NCBI GenBank assembly: GCA_965653225.1
Contig: CBFGZI010000006.1
Coordinates: 1 to 59,198 of the forward strand
From: JALZDI01 sp965653225
GTDB taxonomy: Bacteria > Actinomycetota > Actinomycetes > Propionibacteriales > Nocardioidaceae
Length of the DNA stretch: 59,198 bases
Direction of reading: 5' to 3'
Part shown: piece by piece, positions 37,680-46,285 of the stretch
How the letters are laid out: each line of letters begins with the position of its first letter
Numbering within the stretch: the stretch's first letter is position 1
Program-made: the position numbers and the translations under genes
Notes under the pieces: generated by a model
The model's input: the letters and a program-made list of their open reading frames with translations, nothing else
What the model was told of the DNA's origin: nothing
The model's database searches: none

Positions 37680-38039
37680 ATGCCCGCCCGTCTGAAAGCG
37701 GCATCGCCGGAGGAGGTCGCCTCCGCCTGGGAGGAGATCCGCGGCGACAACACCGCAACGTCCGCGCTGCGGCTGCTGACCAAGCACTACCTCGCCGTGC
37801 TCGCGGCCACCCATCCCGGCCGCAGCGTCGAGGTGCGGGTGCCGCCGTACGCCGCGGTGCAGTGCCTCGGCGGTACCCGCCACACCAGGGGCACCCCGCC
37901 GGCGGTCGTCGAGACCGACGCGCTGACCTGGGTCCGGCTGGCGCACGGCGACCTGGCCTGGGCGCAGGCCGTCGACGCCGGTCGCGTCACCGCGTCCGGC
38001 GAGCGCTCCGACCTCTCCGAGCTGCTCCCGCTCGACTGA
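37680..38039 (+). CDS. sterol-carrier-type (SCP_3-like) small protein
   Basis: This 119-aa protein matches the actinobacterial 'sterol carrier family protein' often found next to purL or purF. Its second half holds the pattern VRVPPYAAVQCLGGTRHTRGTPP (parts: VRVPPYAAVQC, GTRHTRGTPPAVVE) followed by DALTWVRLAHGD and ASGERSDLSELLPL. The fold is a small lipid-binding-like sandwich, but no ligand or function is proven. ATG start, 7 nt after purL, so probably in the same transcript. Confidence 0.8.
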   Translation: MPARLKAASPEEVASAWEEIRGDNTATSALRLLTKHYLAVLAATHPGRSVEVRVPPYAAVQCLGGTRHTRGTPPAVVETDALTWVRLAHGDLAWAQAVDAGRVTASGERSDLSELLPLD

Positions 38040-38106
38040 CGGCCGCTCCCGACCGACGCCCGGGTCGACCCGACCGTCCTGTGGGGCACTGCCCTCACAC
38101 GGCGAA

Positions 38107-38146
38107 CGGGCCCTCCCCGAGGCTCATACGCCTCGGGAAGGGCCCG
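38107..38146. terminator. long bidirectional terminator hairpin
   Basis: CGGGCCCT-C-CCCGAGGC (38107-38123) pairs with GCCTCGGG-A-AGGGCCCG (38130-38146) around a 6-nt loop, with a single mismatch in a 17-bp stem. It lies between the purL unit and the convergent S8 protease gene. Confidence 0.85.
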
Positions 38147-38182
38147 CAGGACCCGGTTACATGGCTCGTGGGCCGGGACGGG

Positions 38183-39439
38183 TCAGAAGCCGGTGACGTC
38201 GAGCAGCGGCTCCTTGGTGTTGTCGGGGTCGTCGACGTCGTTCCAGTCGCTGCTCCCTGCGGCCAGCAGCGCCGACTTCACCTGCGCCGGCGTCGCACCG
38301 GGGTGGGTGGACGCGTACAGCGCCGCGGCGCCGGTGACGTGCGGCGTGGCCATCGACGTACCCGAGATGGTGTTGTAGCCACCGTTCATCCAGGTCGACA
38401 TGATGCAGGTGCCGGGCGCGATGATGTCGACGTCGGAGCCGTAGTTGGAGTAGTCCGCGAACGTGTCGTCGACGTCGCTGCGGCAGGTCGACGGCGCACC
38501 GCCACCGGGCTGGCCGTTGAAGTCCGACAGCGCGCTGACGGTGATCACCTCGTCGTACGCGGCCGGGACGGTGTTCGCGGCGTCGGCGGAGTCGTTGCCG
38601 GCGGCCACCGCGTAGGTGACGCCCGCGGCCACGGAGTCGCAGATCGCGGCGTGCTCGGCGTCGCCGTTCGTACGCCCGCAGTTGTGGTCGTCGGAGCCGT
38701 CGCCGCCGAGGCTCATGTTCGCGACCTCGATCTGGTCGGCGTGCGCGGTCACATAGTCGATGCCGCAGATCACGTCGGAGCTGCTGCCGATGCCGGCGGC
38801 GTTGAGCACCTTCACCGGCCAGATCCGGGCGCCGGGCGCCATGCCAACCACGCCGGTGCCGTTGTCGAGAGCGCCGATGGTGCCGGACACGTGGGTGCCG
38901 TGGCCGTTCTGGTCGTCCGGGCTGACGCCGAGCAGCGAGCAGTTGGTCGCACCGGGCTGGTAGACGTTCAGGTCGGGATGGTCGAGGTCGGCGCCGGTGT
39001 CGATCACCGCGACGTCGACGTCGACGCGCTGGTCGGTGCCGTCGATCGCGGCGGTGGGGCTGGCGTCGGCGTTGGCCCGGTTGATGCCGGTGGGCAGGGT
39101 CTGCGCGGTCGCCTGCACCCGCTCGTCGGCCTGCACGAACTGCACACCGGGAAGCTGGGCCACGCGCGCGGCGTCGGCCTGGCTCATCTGCGCGGAGTAC
39201 CCGTGGATGGACGACCGGTACACGTGGTCGACCGACGCGCCGACCATGCGCTCCGCGGTCGAGGTGGCCGTGGGTACGGCCGCTCCGTCCTTCAGGACGA
39301 CGATGTACTGGCCCGCGATGCGGTCAGGGCTGTTCAACCCCGAGATCGCCGCGGTGTCGGCTGTTCCTGCCTGGGCGCTGGTTGCGCCTGCGGCAGCGAT
39401 CGCCACCGCGGTCGCGGCGACGGCACCGAGCTTGCGCAT
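38183..39439 (-). CDS. secreted subtilisin-like serine protease (S8)
   Basis: This 418-aa exported protease has an Ala-rich signal peptide (cleavage near ASAQAG, about residue 24). An inhibitor-I9 propeptide (YIVVLKDG to VQFVQADERV) follows, then a peptidase S8 domain. The catalytic triad is visible: Asp147 in VIDTGADLDHPDL, His180 in NGHGTHVSG, Ser362 in GTSMATPHVTG, with the oxyanion Asn in AAGNDS. Cysteines in pairs suggest disulfides. It ends right after the catalytic domain, with no cell-wall anchor. It resembles proteinase-K-type enzymes of actinobacteria. A perfect hairpin lies in its 5' leader. The M20 and metzincin genes nearby suggest a peptide-use group. Confidence 0.94.
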   Translation of the reverse strand: MRKLGAVAATAVAIAAAGATSAQAGTADTAAISGLNSPDRIAGQYIVVLKDGAAVPTATSTAERMVGASVDHVYRSSIHGYSAQMSQADAARVAQLPGVQFVQADERVQATAQTLPTGINRANADASPTAAIDGTDQRVDVDVAVIDTGADLDHPDLNVYQPGATNCSLLGVSPDDQNGHGTHVSGTIGALDNGTGVVGMAPGARIWPVKVLNAAGIGSSSDVICGIDYVTAHADQIEVANMSLGGDGSDDHNCGRTNGDAEHAAICDSVAAGVTYAVAAGNDSADAANTVPAAYDEVITVSALSDFNGQPGGGAPSTCRSDVDDTFADYSNYGSDVDIIAPGTCIMSTWMNGGYNTISGTSMATPHVTGAAALYASTHPGATPAQVKSALLAAGSSDWNDVDDPDNTKEPLLDVTGF

Positions 39440-39459
39440 GCTTCCTCGCTCTCGTCAGG

Positions 39460-39481
39460 GACCGCACCCCGAAGTGCGGTC
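39460..39481 (-). promoter_or_regulatory. perfect 8-bp hairpin in the 5' leader of the S8 protease gene
   Basis: On the minus strand GACCGCAC and GTGCGGTC flank a TTCGGG loop, 20 nt before the ATG and just upstream of a GAGGAAGC ribosome site. It could control mRNA stability or access of ribosomes; function inferred only from position. Confidence 0.55.
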
Positions 39482-39553
39482 GTGGCGTGCCCAACGACGG
39501 CGAGTCGCCTCGGTTACGCGGCCGTCACGGTCAGTGACGAATGACGGTCGCCG

Positions 39554-39559
39554 TACGAT
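39554..39559 (+). promoter_or_regulatory. candidate -10 TACGAT, leaderless M20 peptidase gene
   Basis: TACGAT lies 6 nt before the ATG at 39566. Confidence 0.45.
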
Positions 39560-39565
39560 GCGCGC

Positions 39566-40930
39566 ATGGCTCCTACCCCGGAAATGTCCGGCTTACGCGC
39601 CGAGGTCCAGAAGGTCCTTCCCCAGGTGCGCGCCGACCTCGAGGACCTCGTCCGCATCCCGTCCGTCAGTGCCGACCGGGCACGTCACGACCAGGTGCGC
39701 CGCTCGGCGACGGCGACCGCGCACCTGCTCGAGCAGGCCGGCTTCCCCGACGTGCGCGTCGTGTCGGCCCCCGGCGGCCAGCCCGCGGTGGTGGCCCGGC
39801 GTCCGGCGCCGCCGGGTGCCCCGACCGTCCTGCTGTACGCCCACCACGACGTCCAGCCCGAGGGCCGCTCCGCCGACTGGGACTCCGAGCCGTTCGAGCC
39901 AACCGAGCGCGACGGCCGGCTGTACGGGCGCGGCGCGGCCGACGACAAGGCCGGCATCGCCGCCCACCTCGCGGCCGTCCGGGCACACGGCGGGGAGCCT
40001 CCGGTCGGCGTGACCGTGTTCGTCGAGGGCGAGGAGGAGGTCGGCTCGCCCACGCTGACGGCGTTCCTCGACGAGCACCGCGACCTGCTCGCCGCCGACG
40101 CCATCGTCATCGCCGACTCCGCCAACTGGGAGGTGGGCACGCCCGCGCTCACCACGTCGCTGCGTGGCCTGGTCGACTGCGAGGTCGAGGTCCGCACGCT
40201 GGAGCACGCGGTCCACTCCGGTATGTACGGCGGCCCCGCTCCGGACGCGCTGACGACGCTGTGCCGCCTGCTCGCGACCCTGCACGACGCCAAGGGCGAC
40301 GTGGCCGTGGACGGCCTGGCCTCCGGCCCGGCGAGCGACCTGGACTACCCCGAGGACCGGTTCCGCTCCGAGGCCGGCCTGGTCGGCGGCGTGCGCACCA
40401 TCGGCACCGGGTCGCTGGTCGAGCGGCTGTGGACCCGTCCTGCGCTGGCCGTGCTGGCCGTCGACGCGCCCGCGGTCGCCGAGGCGTCCAACACGCTGGT
40501 GCCCTCGGCGCGGGCCAAGATCTCGCTGCGCATCGCGCCCGGTGGCGACGCAGGCCAGGCCATGGACGCGCTGATGCGGCACCTGGAGTCACACGCGCCG
40601 TGGGGCGCACAGGTCGACGTACGCCGCGGCGAGAGCGCCGAGCCGTTCGCGGTCGACGCCAGGGGCCCCGCCTACGATGCCGCCCGCGCGGCCTTCCGCG
40701 ACGCCTGGGACGGCACCGAGCCGGTGGACATGGGTGTCGGCGGCTCGATCCCGTTCATCGCCGCGTTCGCCGAGGCGTTCCCGGACGCGGCGATCCTGGT
40801 GACCGGCGTCGAGGACCCCGACACCCGGGCGCACGGCGCCAACGAGGGCCTGCACCTCGCGGAGTTCGAGCGGGTGTGCCTGGCCGAGGCGCTGCTCCTG
40901 CAGAACCTTGCGGCGGACCCGAACGGCTAG
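39566..40930 (+). CDS. M20-family dipeptidase
   Basis: This 454-aa zinc peptidase of the M20 (dipeptidase/ArgE/DapE) family releases amino acids from small peptides in the cytosol. The metal and catalytic motifs are visible: LLYAHHDVQPEG, LYGRGAADDKAGI with the bridging Asp, FVEGEEEVGSPTL with the catalytic Glu, and HGANEGLHLAEFERV near the end with the last metal His. The dimerisation lid domain (residues about 190-310) is present. Its stop codon shares the palindrome CTAG with the stop of the opposing metzincin gene. Confidence 0.93.
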   Translation: MAPTPEMSGLRAEVQKVLPQVRADLEDLVRIPSVSADRARHDQVRRSATATAHLLEQAGFPDVRVVSAPGGQPAVVARRPAPPGAPTVLLYAHHDVQPEGRSADWDSEPFEPTERDGRLYGRGAADDKAGIAAHLAAVRAHGGEPPVGVTVFVEGEEEVGSPTLTAFLDEHRDLLAADAIVIADSANWEVGTPALTTSLRGLVDCEVEVRTLEHAVHSGMYGGPAPDALTTLCRLLATLHDAKGDVAVDGLASGPASDLDYPEDRFRSEAGLVGGVRTIGTGSLVERLWTRPALAVLAVDAPAVAEASNTLVPSARAKISLRIAPGGDAGQAMDALMRHLESHAPWGAQVDVRRGESAEPFAVDARGPAYDAARAAFRDAWDGTEPVDMGVGGSIPFIAAFAEAFPDAAILVTGVEDPDTRAHGANEGLHLAEFERVCLAEALLLQNLAADPNG

Positions 40931-41742
40931 CGCCGGTAGGCCGACCCGGTGCGCAGCACCGTGCCGGGAGTGGCCGAGCGCTGGAACCCCACAGCCGTGC
41001 CCGGCGGCCTGAGGCAGCCGGCGGCCTTCCCGAGACGCCTCAGGCCGTGCAGGTCGCCGGCGCCCCAGACCGCCCGCTTGGCGGTCACCGTGGGGTACAT
41101 GATCTCCCACTGGTCGGCCTGACGCGGGTGGTCCAGCCCCACCGCGTGGCCCAGCTCGTGCATCAGCAGCGCCCCCCGGGTGCCGAGAAGGCCGTTGTGG
41201 ACGCCGCCACCGAAGCCACCGCCGAAGTGGATGTTCGCGTTCAGCACCACGGAGCCGCGCGTGATCATCGCCTTGGTCCGGCCCGCGGCGGTCTGCCAGG
41301 TCACCCACGACGGTCCGCCCTGCCCGGCCGCTCCGGCCCCGTCGAGCATCGTGGTCTGCCCGGGCCTGGCCCAGGCCACCACGAGCCGGGTGCCGCGCGG
41401 GTAGCGGTTGCCGCCCCTGCCGCCCGGGATGATCCGGGTGCGGCCGCGGTAGACGAACCGCAGACCGGTGGCGCGGTGGATGCGGGCCAGCGCCTGGCGG
41501 GTGTCGGCCAGCGCGCCGTTTCCGCCCAGCCGGGCGTTCACCCGGTAGCCGATGCGCGAGCAGGGGTTCCAGCGGGCGATCGGGCCGCCGGCAGCGGACC
41601 TGGAGATGAACTTGAACGCCTGCGGGTTGCCGCGGGCGGAGATCGCCGCACTGGCCGACACCGTCACCAGCGGCAGGCACACGACGGCGGCGGCCACCGC
41701 GGCCACCAGGCGGGAGGTCAGGCGGGGAGACAGCGAGGTCAT
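40927..41742 (-). CDS. secreted metzincin-type zinc metalloprotease
   Basis: This 271-aa protein has a signal peptide (hydrophobic residues 12-30, ending SASA) and a single compact domain. It contains the metzincin zinc motif LMHELGHAVGLDH (three His ligands, with the catalytic Glu at 196) followed by a Met-turn, EIMYPTV. The domain also contains IARWNPCSRIGYRVN, a pattern shared with other secreted actinobacterial metalloproteases of unknown substrate (M10/matrixin-like). Probably an extracellular protease. ATG start after GGTTCC. It converges tail-to-tail with the M20 gene. Confidence 0.85.
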   Translation of the reverse strand: MTSLSPRLTSRLVAAVAAAVVCLPLVTVSASAAISARGNPQAFKFISRSAAGGPIARWNPCSRIGYRVNARLGGNGALADTRQALARIHRATGLRFVYRGRTRIIPGGRGGNRYPRGTRLVVAWARPGQTTMLDGAGAAGQGGPSWVTWQTAAGRTKAMITRGSVVLNANIHFGGGFGGGVHNGLLGTRGALLMHELGHAVGLDHPRQADQWEIMYPTVTAKRAVWGAGDLHGLRRLGKAAGCLRPPGTAVGFQRSATPGTVLRTGSAYRR

Positions 41743-41888
41743 GAAGGAACCCTCCGGGCCGCAGGGACATTACTGTCCACTATCGGCACCGCCCGGCCGG
41801 TCCGTGACCGTTTCGGCCAATCGTCTGGGTGATCGGATCGTGACCGAGGACGCACCGCCGCGGTGCGGGACTCGTGGCCGGGATCACC

Positions 41889-41894
41889 TAGACT
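41889..41894 (+). promoter_or_regulatory. candidate -10 TAGACT, leaderless purF
   Basis: TAGACT lies 8 nt before the GTG at 41903. No ribosome site is present between them. Confidence 0.5.
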
Positions 41895-41902
41895 CGGGCA
41901 CC

Positions 41903-43438
41903 GTGGCGCGCGGTGACGGCAGGCTCAACCACGACCTCGATCCCCAGGACAAGGGCCCCCAGGACGCTTGCGGGGTCTTCGGTGTCTGGGCACCGGGCGA
42001 AGAGGTCGCCAAGCTCACCTACTACGGGCTGTACGCCCTGCAGCACCGGGGCCAGGAGTCGGCCGGCATCGCGGTGAGCAACGGCCACCAGACCCTGGTC
42101 TACAAGGACATGGGTCTGGTCGCCCAGGTGTTCGACGAGCCCACCCTGGAGTCGCTGAAGGGGCACGTGGCCATCGGCCACGCCCGCTACTCCACCACCG
42201 GCGCCAGCACCTGGAGCAACGCCCAGCCGACCTTCCGGTCCACCTCGACCGGGTCGATCGCGCTCTGCCACAACGGCAACCTGACCAACACCTCCGAGCT
42301 GTCCCGTGACGCGGCGGAGCGGGCGGGGAGCAGCGGCGAGCTCGACCTGCCGCACCGGCCGACCCGGCTCGAGACCTCCGATACCGGCGTGATGACCGCG
42401 CTGCTGGCCTCCTACCCCGACCTGTCGGTCGAGGAGGCCGCGATGCGGGTGTTGCCGACGCTGCGGGGCGCGTTCAGCCTGGTGTTCATGGACGAGGGCA
42501 CGCTGTACGCCGCCCGCGACCCCCAGGGCATCCGCCCGCTCGTGCTCGGACGGCTCGAGCGCGGCTGGGTGGTGGCCAGCGAGACCGCCGCCCTCGACAT
42601 CGTCGGCGCCTCGTTCGTGCGCGAGGTCGAGCCCGGTGAGCTGGTCGCCGTCGACGAGCACGGCCTGCGCGCCCGGCGGTTCGCCGCGGCCGACCCGAAG
42701 GGCTGCCTGTTCGAGTTCGTCTACCTCGCCCGCCCCGACACCCGCATCAGCGACCGCCGCATCCACTCGGTGCGCGTCGAGATCGGGCGGAGGCTGGCCA
42801 AGGAGCACCCGGCCTCGGCCGACCTGGTGATCCCGGTCCCCGAGTCCGGCACCCCCGCCTCGATCGGGTACGCCGAGGCCAGCGGCATCCCGTACGGCCA
42901 GGGCCTGGTGAAGAACTCCTACGTCGGCCGCACGTTCATCCAGCCCAGCCAGACCATCCGCCAGCTGGGCATCCGGCTCAAGCTCAACCCGCTGCGCGAC
43001 GTCATCGAGGGCCGGCGGCTGGTGGTCGTCGACGACTCGATCGTGCGCGGCAACACCCAGCGGGCGCTGGTACGCATGCTGCGCGAGGCCGGCGCGCGCG
43101 AGGTGCACGTCCGCATCGCCAGCCCGCCGATCAAGTGGCCGTGCTTCTACGGCATCGACTTCGCCACCCGCGCCGAGCTGGTCGCCAACGGCCTGTCCAC
43201 CGACGAGATCTGCCGCTCGATCGGCGCCGACTCGCTCGGCTACATCTCCCTGGAGGAGCTGACCGCGGCCACCGAGGTGCCCGAGGAGCGGCTGTGTCGC
43301 GCCTGCTTCGACGGCGTCTACCCCGTGCCGCTGCCCGAGCCGGAGCTGCTCGGCAAGCACCTGCTCGAGGTCGACGACACCGACCTGGCCGCGCTCGCCG
43401 GGGGTGCCGGCGCCGGCGACGCCCTGACCCGCCCGTGA
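41903..43438 (+). CDS. purF: amidophosphoribosyltransferase
   Basis: PurF makes phosphoribosylamine from PRPP and glutamine, the committed purine step and main point of nucleotide feedback. The 511-aa precursor has a 22-residue propeptide before the catalytic Cys23 in DACGVFGVW, which must be exposed by processing. The Ntn glutaminase domain follows (YALQHRGQESAGI, GHARYSTTG, CHNGNL). The PRPP loop is VVVDDSIVRGNTQ. Cysteines in KGCLFEFVY and RLCRACFDGVYP fit the [4Fe-4S] type. The GTG at 41903 gives the family length and is probably leaderless. purM follows 16 nt later. Confidence 0.96.
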   Translation: MARGDGRLNHDLDPQDKGPQDACGVFGVWAPGEEVAKLTYYGLYALQHRGQESAGIAVSNGHQTLVYKDMGLVAQVFDEPTLESLKGHVAIGHARYSTTGASTWSNAQPTFRSTSTGSIALCHNGNLTNTSELSRDAAERAGSSGELDLPHRPTRLETSDTGVMTALLASYPDLSVEEAAMRVLPTLRGAFSLVFMDEGTLYAARDPQGIRPLVLGRLERGWVVASETAALDIVGASFVREVEPGELVAVDEHGLRARRFAAADPKGCLFEFVYLARPDTRISDRRIHSVRVEIGRRLAKEHPASADLVIPVPESGTPASIGYAEASGIPYGQGLVKNSYVGRTFIQPSQTIRQLGIRLKLNPLRDVIEGRRLVVVDDSIVRGNTQRALVRMLREAGAREVHVRIASPPIKWPCFYGIDFATRAELVANGLSTDEICRSIGADSLGYISLEELTAATEVPEERLCRACFDGVYPVPLPEPELLGKHLLEVDDTDLAALAGGAGAGDALTRP

Positions 43439-43454
43439 AAGAGGCCGCCCGCCG

Positions 43455-44561
43455 ATGAGCCGCCCCGCTTCCCCCGACGAGCCCGGGAACGAGCACACCA
43501 CCCGCCGCCGGTCCTCCACCTACGCCGACGCGGGAGTCTCCCTCGAGGCGGGGGACAGGGCGGTCGAGCTGATGCGGGTCTGGGTCGACAAGGCCCGCCG
43601 CCCCGAGCAGCTCGGCGGCATCGGCGGCTTCGCGGGGCTGTTCGACGCCAGCGCGCTCAAGTCGTACCGTCAGCCGCTCCTGGCCACCTCCGCCGACGGC
43701 GTCGGCACCAAGGTCGCGGTCGCCCAGGCGCTCGACCGGCACGACACCATCGGGTTCGACCTGGTGGGGATGCTGGTCGACGACCTGGTCGTGTGCGGCG
43801 CCGAGCCGCTGTTCCTCACCGACTACATCGCCACCGGCCGGGTCGTGCCCGAGCGCATCGCCGCGATCGTCAAGGGCATCGCCGAGGCGTGCGTGGTCGC
43901 CGGCTGCGCCCTGCTCGGCGGCGAGACGGCCGAGCACCCGGGCCTGCTCGAGCCCGACGAGTACGACGTGGCGGGCTCGACCACCGGCGTGGTCGAGGCG
44001 GAGCACCTCCTCGGCCCCGGCCGGGTCAAGCCCGGCGACCTGCTGGTCGCGATGCGCTCCAGCGGCCTGCACAGCAACGGCTACTCGCTCGCCCGGCACG
44101 TGCTGTTCACCCGGGCCGGCTGGCAGCTCGACCGCGACGTCCCCGAGCTCGGCCGCACGATCGGCGAGGAGCTGCTGGAGCCCACGCGGGTCTACGCGAA
44201 GGCCGCGCTGGCCATGGCCCGCCGGGCCGAGGTGCACGCGATGGCCCACGTCACCGGCGGTGGCCTGGCGGCCAACCTCGCCCGGGTCCTGCCCGACGGC
44301 GCTAGCGCGCTCGTCGACCGCGGCACCTGGGCGCCGCACCCAGTCTTCGGGCTGCTCGGTGAGGTCGGCGACGTCGAGCGGGCCGATCTGGAGTCGACGT
44401 TCAACATGGGCGTCGGCATGGTCGCGGTGGTCGACCGCGACCACGCCGACCGCGCCCTCGCGGCGCTCGCCGACGCCGACGTTCCAGCCTGGGTGTGCGG
44501 CGAGGTGACCGCCGGTGACGACGGGGTCCGCCTGGACGGCGACTACGCGGGCGGCGGCTAG
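43455..44561 (+). CDS. purM: AIR synthase (phosphoribosylformylglycinamidine cyclo-ligase)
   Basis: PurM closes the imidazole ring, turning FGAM into AIR with ATP. The 368-aa protein has SSTYADAGVSLEAGD, LLATSADGVGTKVAVA, FDLVGMLVDDLVVCGAEPLF, ALLGGETAEHPGLL, SSGLHSNGYSLAR and MAHVTGGGLAANLARVLP, all expected motifs. The first 20 residues are a non-conserved tail. ATG start, in operon with purF. The same order (purF-purM-DUF3073) is seen in Streptomyces. Confidence 0.96.
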   Translation: MSRPASPDEPGNEHTTRRRSSTYADAGVSLEAGDRAVELMRVWVDKARRPEQLGGIGGFAGLFDASALKSYRQPLLATSADGVGTKVAVAQALDRHDTIGFDLVGMLVDDLVVCGAEPLFLTDYIATGRVVPERIAAIVKGIAEACVVAGCALLGGETAEHPGLLEPDEYDVAGSTTGVVEAEHLLGPGRVKPGDLLVAMRSSGLHSNGYSLARHVLFTRAGWQLDRDVPELGRTIGEELLEPTRVYAKAALAMARRAEVHAMAHVTGGGLAANLARVLPDGASALVDRGTWAPHPVFGLLGEVGDVERADLESTFNMGVGMVAVVDRDHADRALAALADADVPAWVCGEVTAGDDGVRLDGDYAGGG

Positions 44562-44769
44562 ACGGCGCCGTCTCCGGAACCTGCCGCTCCGCCCGCGTTG
44601 GCTGCTTTCGCACCCTCCGTGCACCGTGCCGGACCCGCCCGGGAAGCGGGGGCGATGTGCGGGAATTGGGGTAGGGCGGGTACCGTTATGCACACGAGAA
44701 GATGACACGTTAGTCCGGGCCCTCCCTCGTGGAGCAGGCCTCGGCCCATTCCTGCGAGGGGGTCGACCC

Positions 44770-45012
44770 ATGGGGCGCGGCCGTGCCAAGGCCAAGCAGA
44801 CAAAGGTCGCCCGTGATCTGAAGTACCGCACCTTCGACACGGACTTCGACCAGCTACAGCGCGAGCTGCAGAGCCAGTCTGATGAGGCCGACAACGACTC
44901 CGACGACAGTTCCGACGGCGACGCGGACGAGGCGTACGACGACCCGTACGCACACGACCCGTACGCCGCCGACCCTCACGACGACGACGCGGAGTCGACC
45001 CGCCGCTCGTAG
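44770..45012 (+). CDS. DUF3073 family small acidic protein
   Basis: This 80-aa actinobacterial protein has a strongly conserved basic start (GRGRAKAKQTKVARDLKY) and a Thr/Asp/Phe segment, then a very acidic, disordered Asp/Ser/Tyr tail. It has no known function. It sits after purM as in Streptomyces and Mycobacterium. The ATG at 44770 follows GCGAGGGGGTCG. An in-frame upstream extension runs into purM and lacks conservation, so it is rejected. The 208-nt gap before it probably holds its own promoter; a GGTACCGTTATG stretch near 44680 is AT-richer than its surroundings. Confidence 0.88.
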   Translation: MGRGRAKAKQTKVARDLKYRTFDTDFDQLQRELQSQSDEADNDSDDSSDGDADEAYDDPYAHDPYAADPHDDDAESTRRS

Positions 45013-45030
45013 CTGCGGCGGCCGGGTGGC

Positions 45031-46152
45031 TCAGCCCGGCAGCCACATCCCGCGCAGCCGACCCACCTCGGTCATCCGCCGCTCCGCCAGCCGGTCCGCG
45101 GCGACCGCGGCCGGGACACCCTCGCCGGCGGCCAGCTCGAACACCTTCTTGGTGACGTCGAAGATCTTCGCGGCGTTGGCGCGCGCACGCTCGAACGAGA
45201 ACCCCTCGAGCTCGTCGGCGACCTGGACCAGGCCGCCGGAGTTCACGCAGTAGTCGGGGGCGTAGAGGATCCCGCGGGTGTCCAGCATCTTCTCGATGCC
45301 CTCGTGCGCCAGCTGGTTGTTGGCCGCGCCGCAGATCACCTTGGCCTTGAGCACCTCGACCACGTCGTCGGAGATCGCGCCACCCAGCGCGCACGGCGCG
45401 TAGACGTCGATGTCGGAGCGGACCATCGCGTCGGCGTCGTCGACCACGCTCACCGAGGGCTGCGCCTGCGTCACGCGGCGCACCGCGCGCTCGCTCACGT
45501 CGGTGATGACCACCTCGGCGCCGTCGGCCAGCAGGTGCTCGACCAGGTGGTGGCCGACCTTTCCGACACCGGCCACGCCGACGCGCTTGCCGGCCAGGCT
45601 CGGGGTGCCCCAGGCCACCTCCGCGGCCGCGCGCATGCCCTCGAACACGCCGTACGCGGTCAGCACCGAGGAGTCGCCGGCGCCGCCGTGCTCGACGGTG
45701 CGCCCGGTGACGAAGTCGCACTCACGGGCCACCATGTCCATGTCCTCGGAGAACGTGCCGACGTCGCAGGCGGTGATGTAGCGGCCGTTCAGCGACTGCA
45801 CGAACCTGCCGTAGGCCCGCAGCAGCGCCTCGGTCTTCAGCACGTCGGGGTCGCCGATGATGACGGCCTTGCCGCCGCCGAGGTCGAGCCCAGCCAGCGA
45901 CGCCTTGTAGGCCATGCCCTTGGACAGGTTGAGCACGTCGGCGAGCGCGTCGTCCTCGCTGGCGTAGGGGTAGAAGCGCGTGCCGCCCAGGGCGGGGCCG
46001 AGAGCGGTGGAGTAGATGGCGATGATGGCGCGCAGGCCGGTCGCGTCGTCGGAGCAGAACACGACCTGCTCGTGTCCGGAGTGCCTTTCGAACACGCCGC
46101 CTACGGCCCCGGCCGCGTCGTCCATGTCGTCCCTGTCCATTGGTCCGGTCAC
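45031..46152 (-). CDS. Glu/Leu/Phe/Val dehydrogenase, valine-dehydrogenase-like
   Basis: This 373-aa NAD-dependent amino acid dehydrogenase deaminates a branched-chain amino acid to its keto acid. Motifs are LGGTRFYPYASEDDALADVLNL (parts), the substrate Gly-rich LDLGGGKAVIIGDP with the catalytic Lys, the Asp in TACDVGTFSEDM, and the NAD Rossmann motif VGVAGVGKVGHHLVEHLL. Position opposite the conserved bldC neighbour matches vdh of Streptomyces. The GTG at 46152 was chosen for its GGAAGGGG ribosome site 8 nt upstream; an ATG 12 nt further in is possible, and an upstream start at 46251 would add 33 non-conserved residues. Confidence 0.9.
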   Translation of the reverse strand: MTGPMDRDDMDDAAGAVGGVFERHSGHEQVVFCSDDATGLRAIIAIYSTALGPALGGTRFYPYASEDDALADVLNLSKGMAYKASLAGLDLGGGKAVIIGDPDVLKTEALLRAYGRFVQSLNGRYITACDVGTFSEDMDMVARECDFVTGRTVEHGGAGDSSVLTAYGVFEGMRAAAEVAWGTPSLAGKRVGVAGVGKVGHHLVEHLLADGAEVVITDVSERAVRRVTQAQPSVSVVDDADAMVRSDIDVYAPCALGGAISDDVVEVLKAKVICGAANNQLAHEGIEKMLDTRGILYAPDYCVNSGGLVQVADELEGFSFERARANAAKIFDVTKKVFELAAGEGVPAAVAADRLAERRMTEVGRLRGMWLPG

Positions 46153-46272
46153 GGTGGTGACCCCTTCCGCTCGTGGCGTGGCGCGGTGGTGGGCGCTGTC
46201 GCCGACGTGTGCTCGTCCGACCCGCTGGGGTGTTGGGGATCGGTGTGACACCCACGATAAGCCGTGATTGGT

Positions 46273-46278
46273 TAGTCT
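46273..46278 (+). promoter_or_regulatory. candidate -10 TAGTCT, leaderless hypothetical gene
   Basis: TAGTCT lies 7 nt before the GTG at 46286. Confidence 0.45.
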
Positions 46279-46285
46279 CGTGCCC

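Noticed and set aside
37862..39544. 560-codon plus-strand frame opposite the S8 protease
   Set aside because: The minus-strand protease has a full signal peptide, propeptide and catalytic triad; the opposing frame is Val/Gly/Ala-rich shadow.
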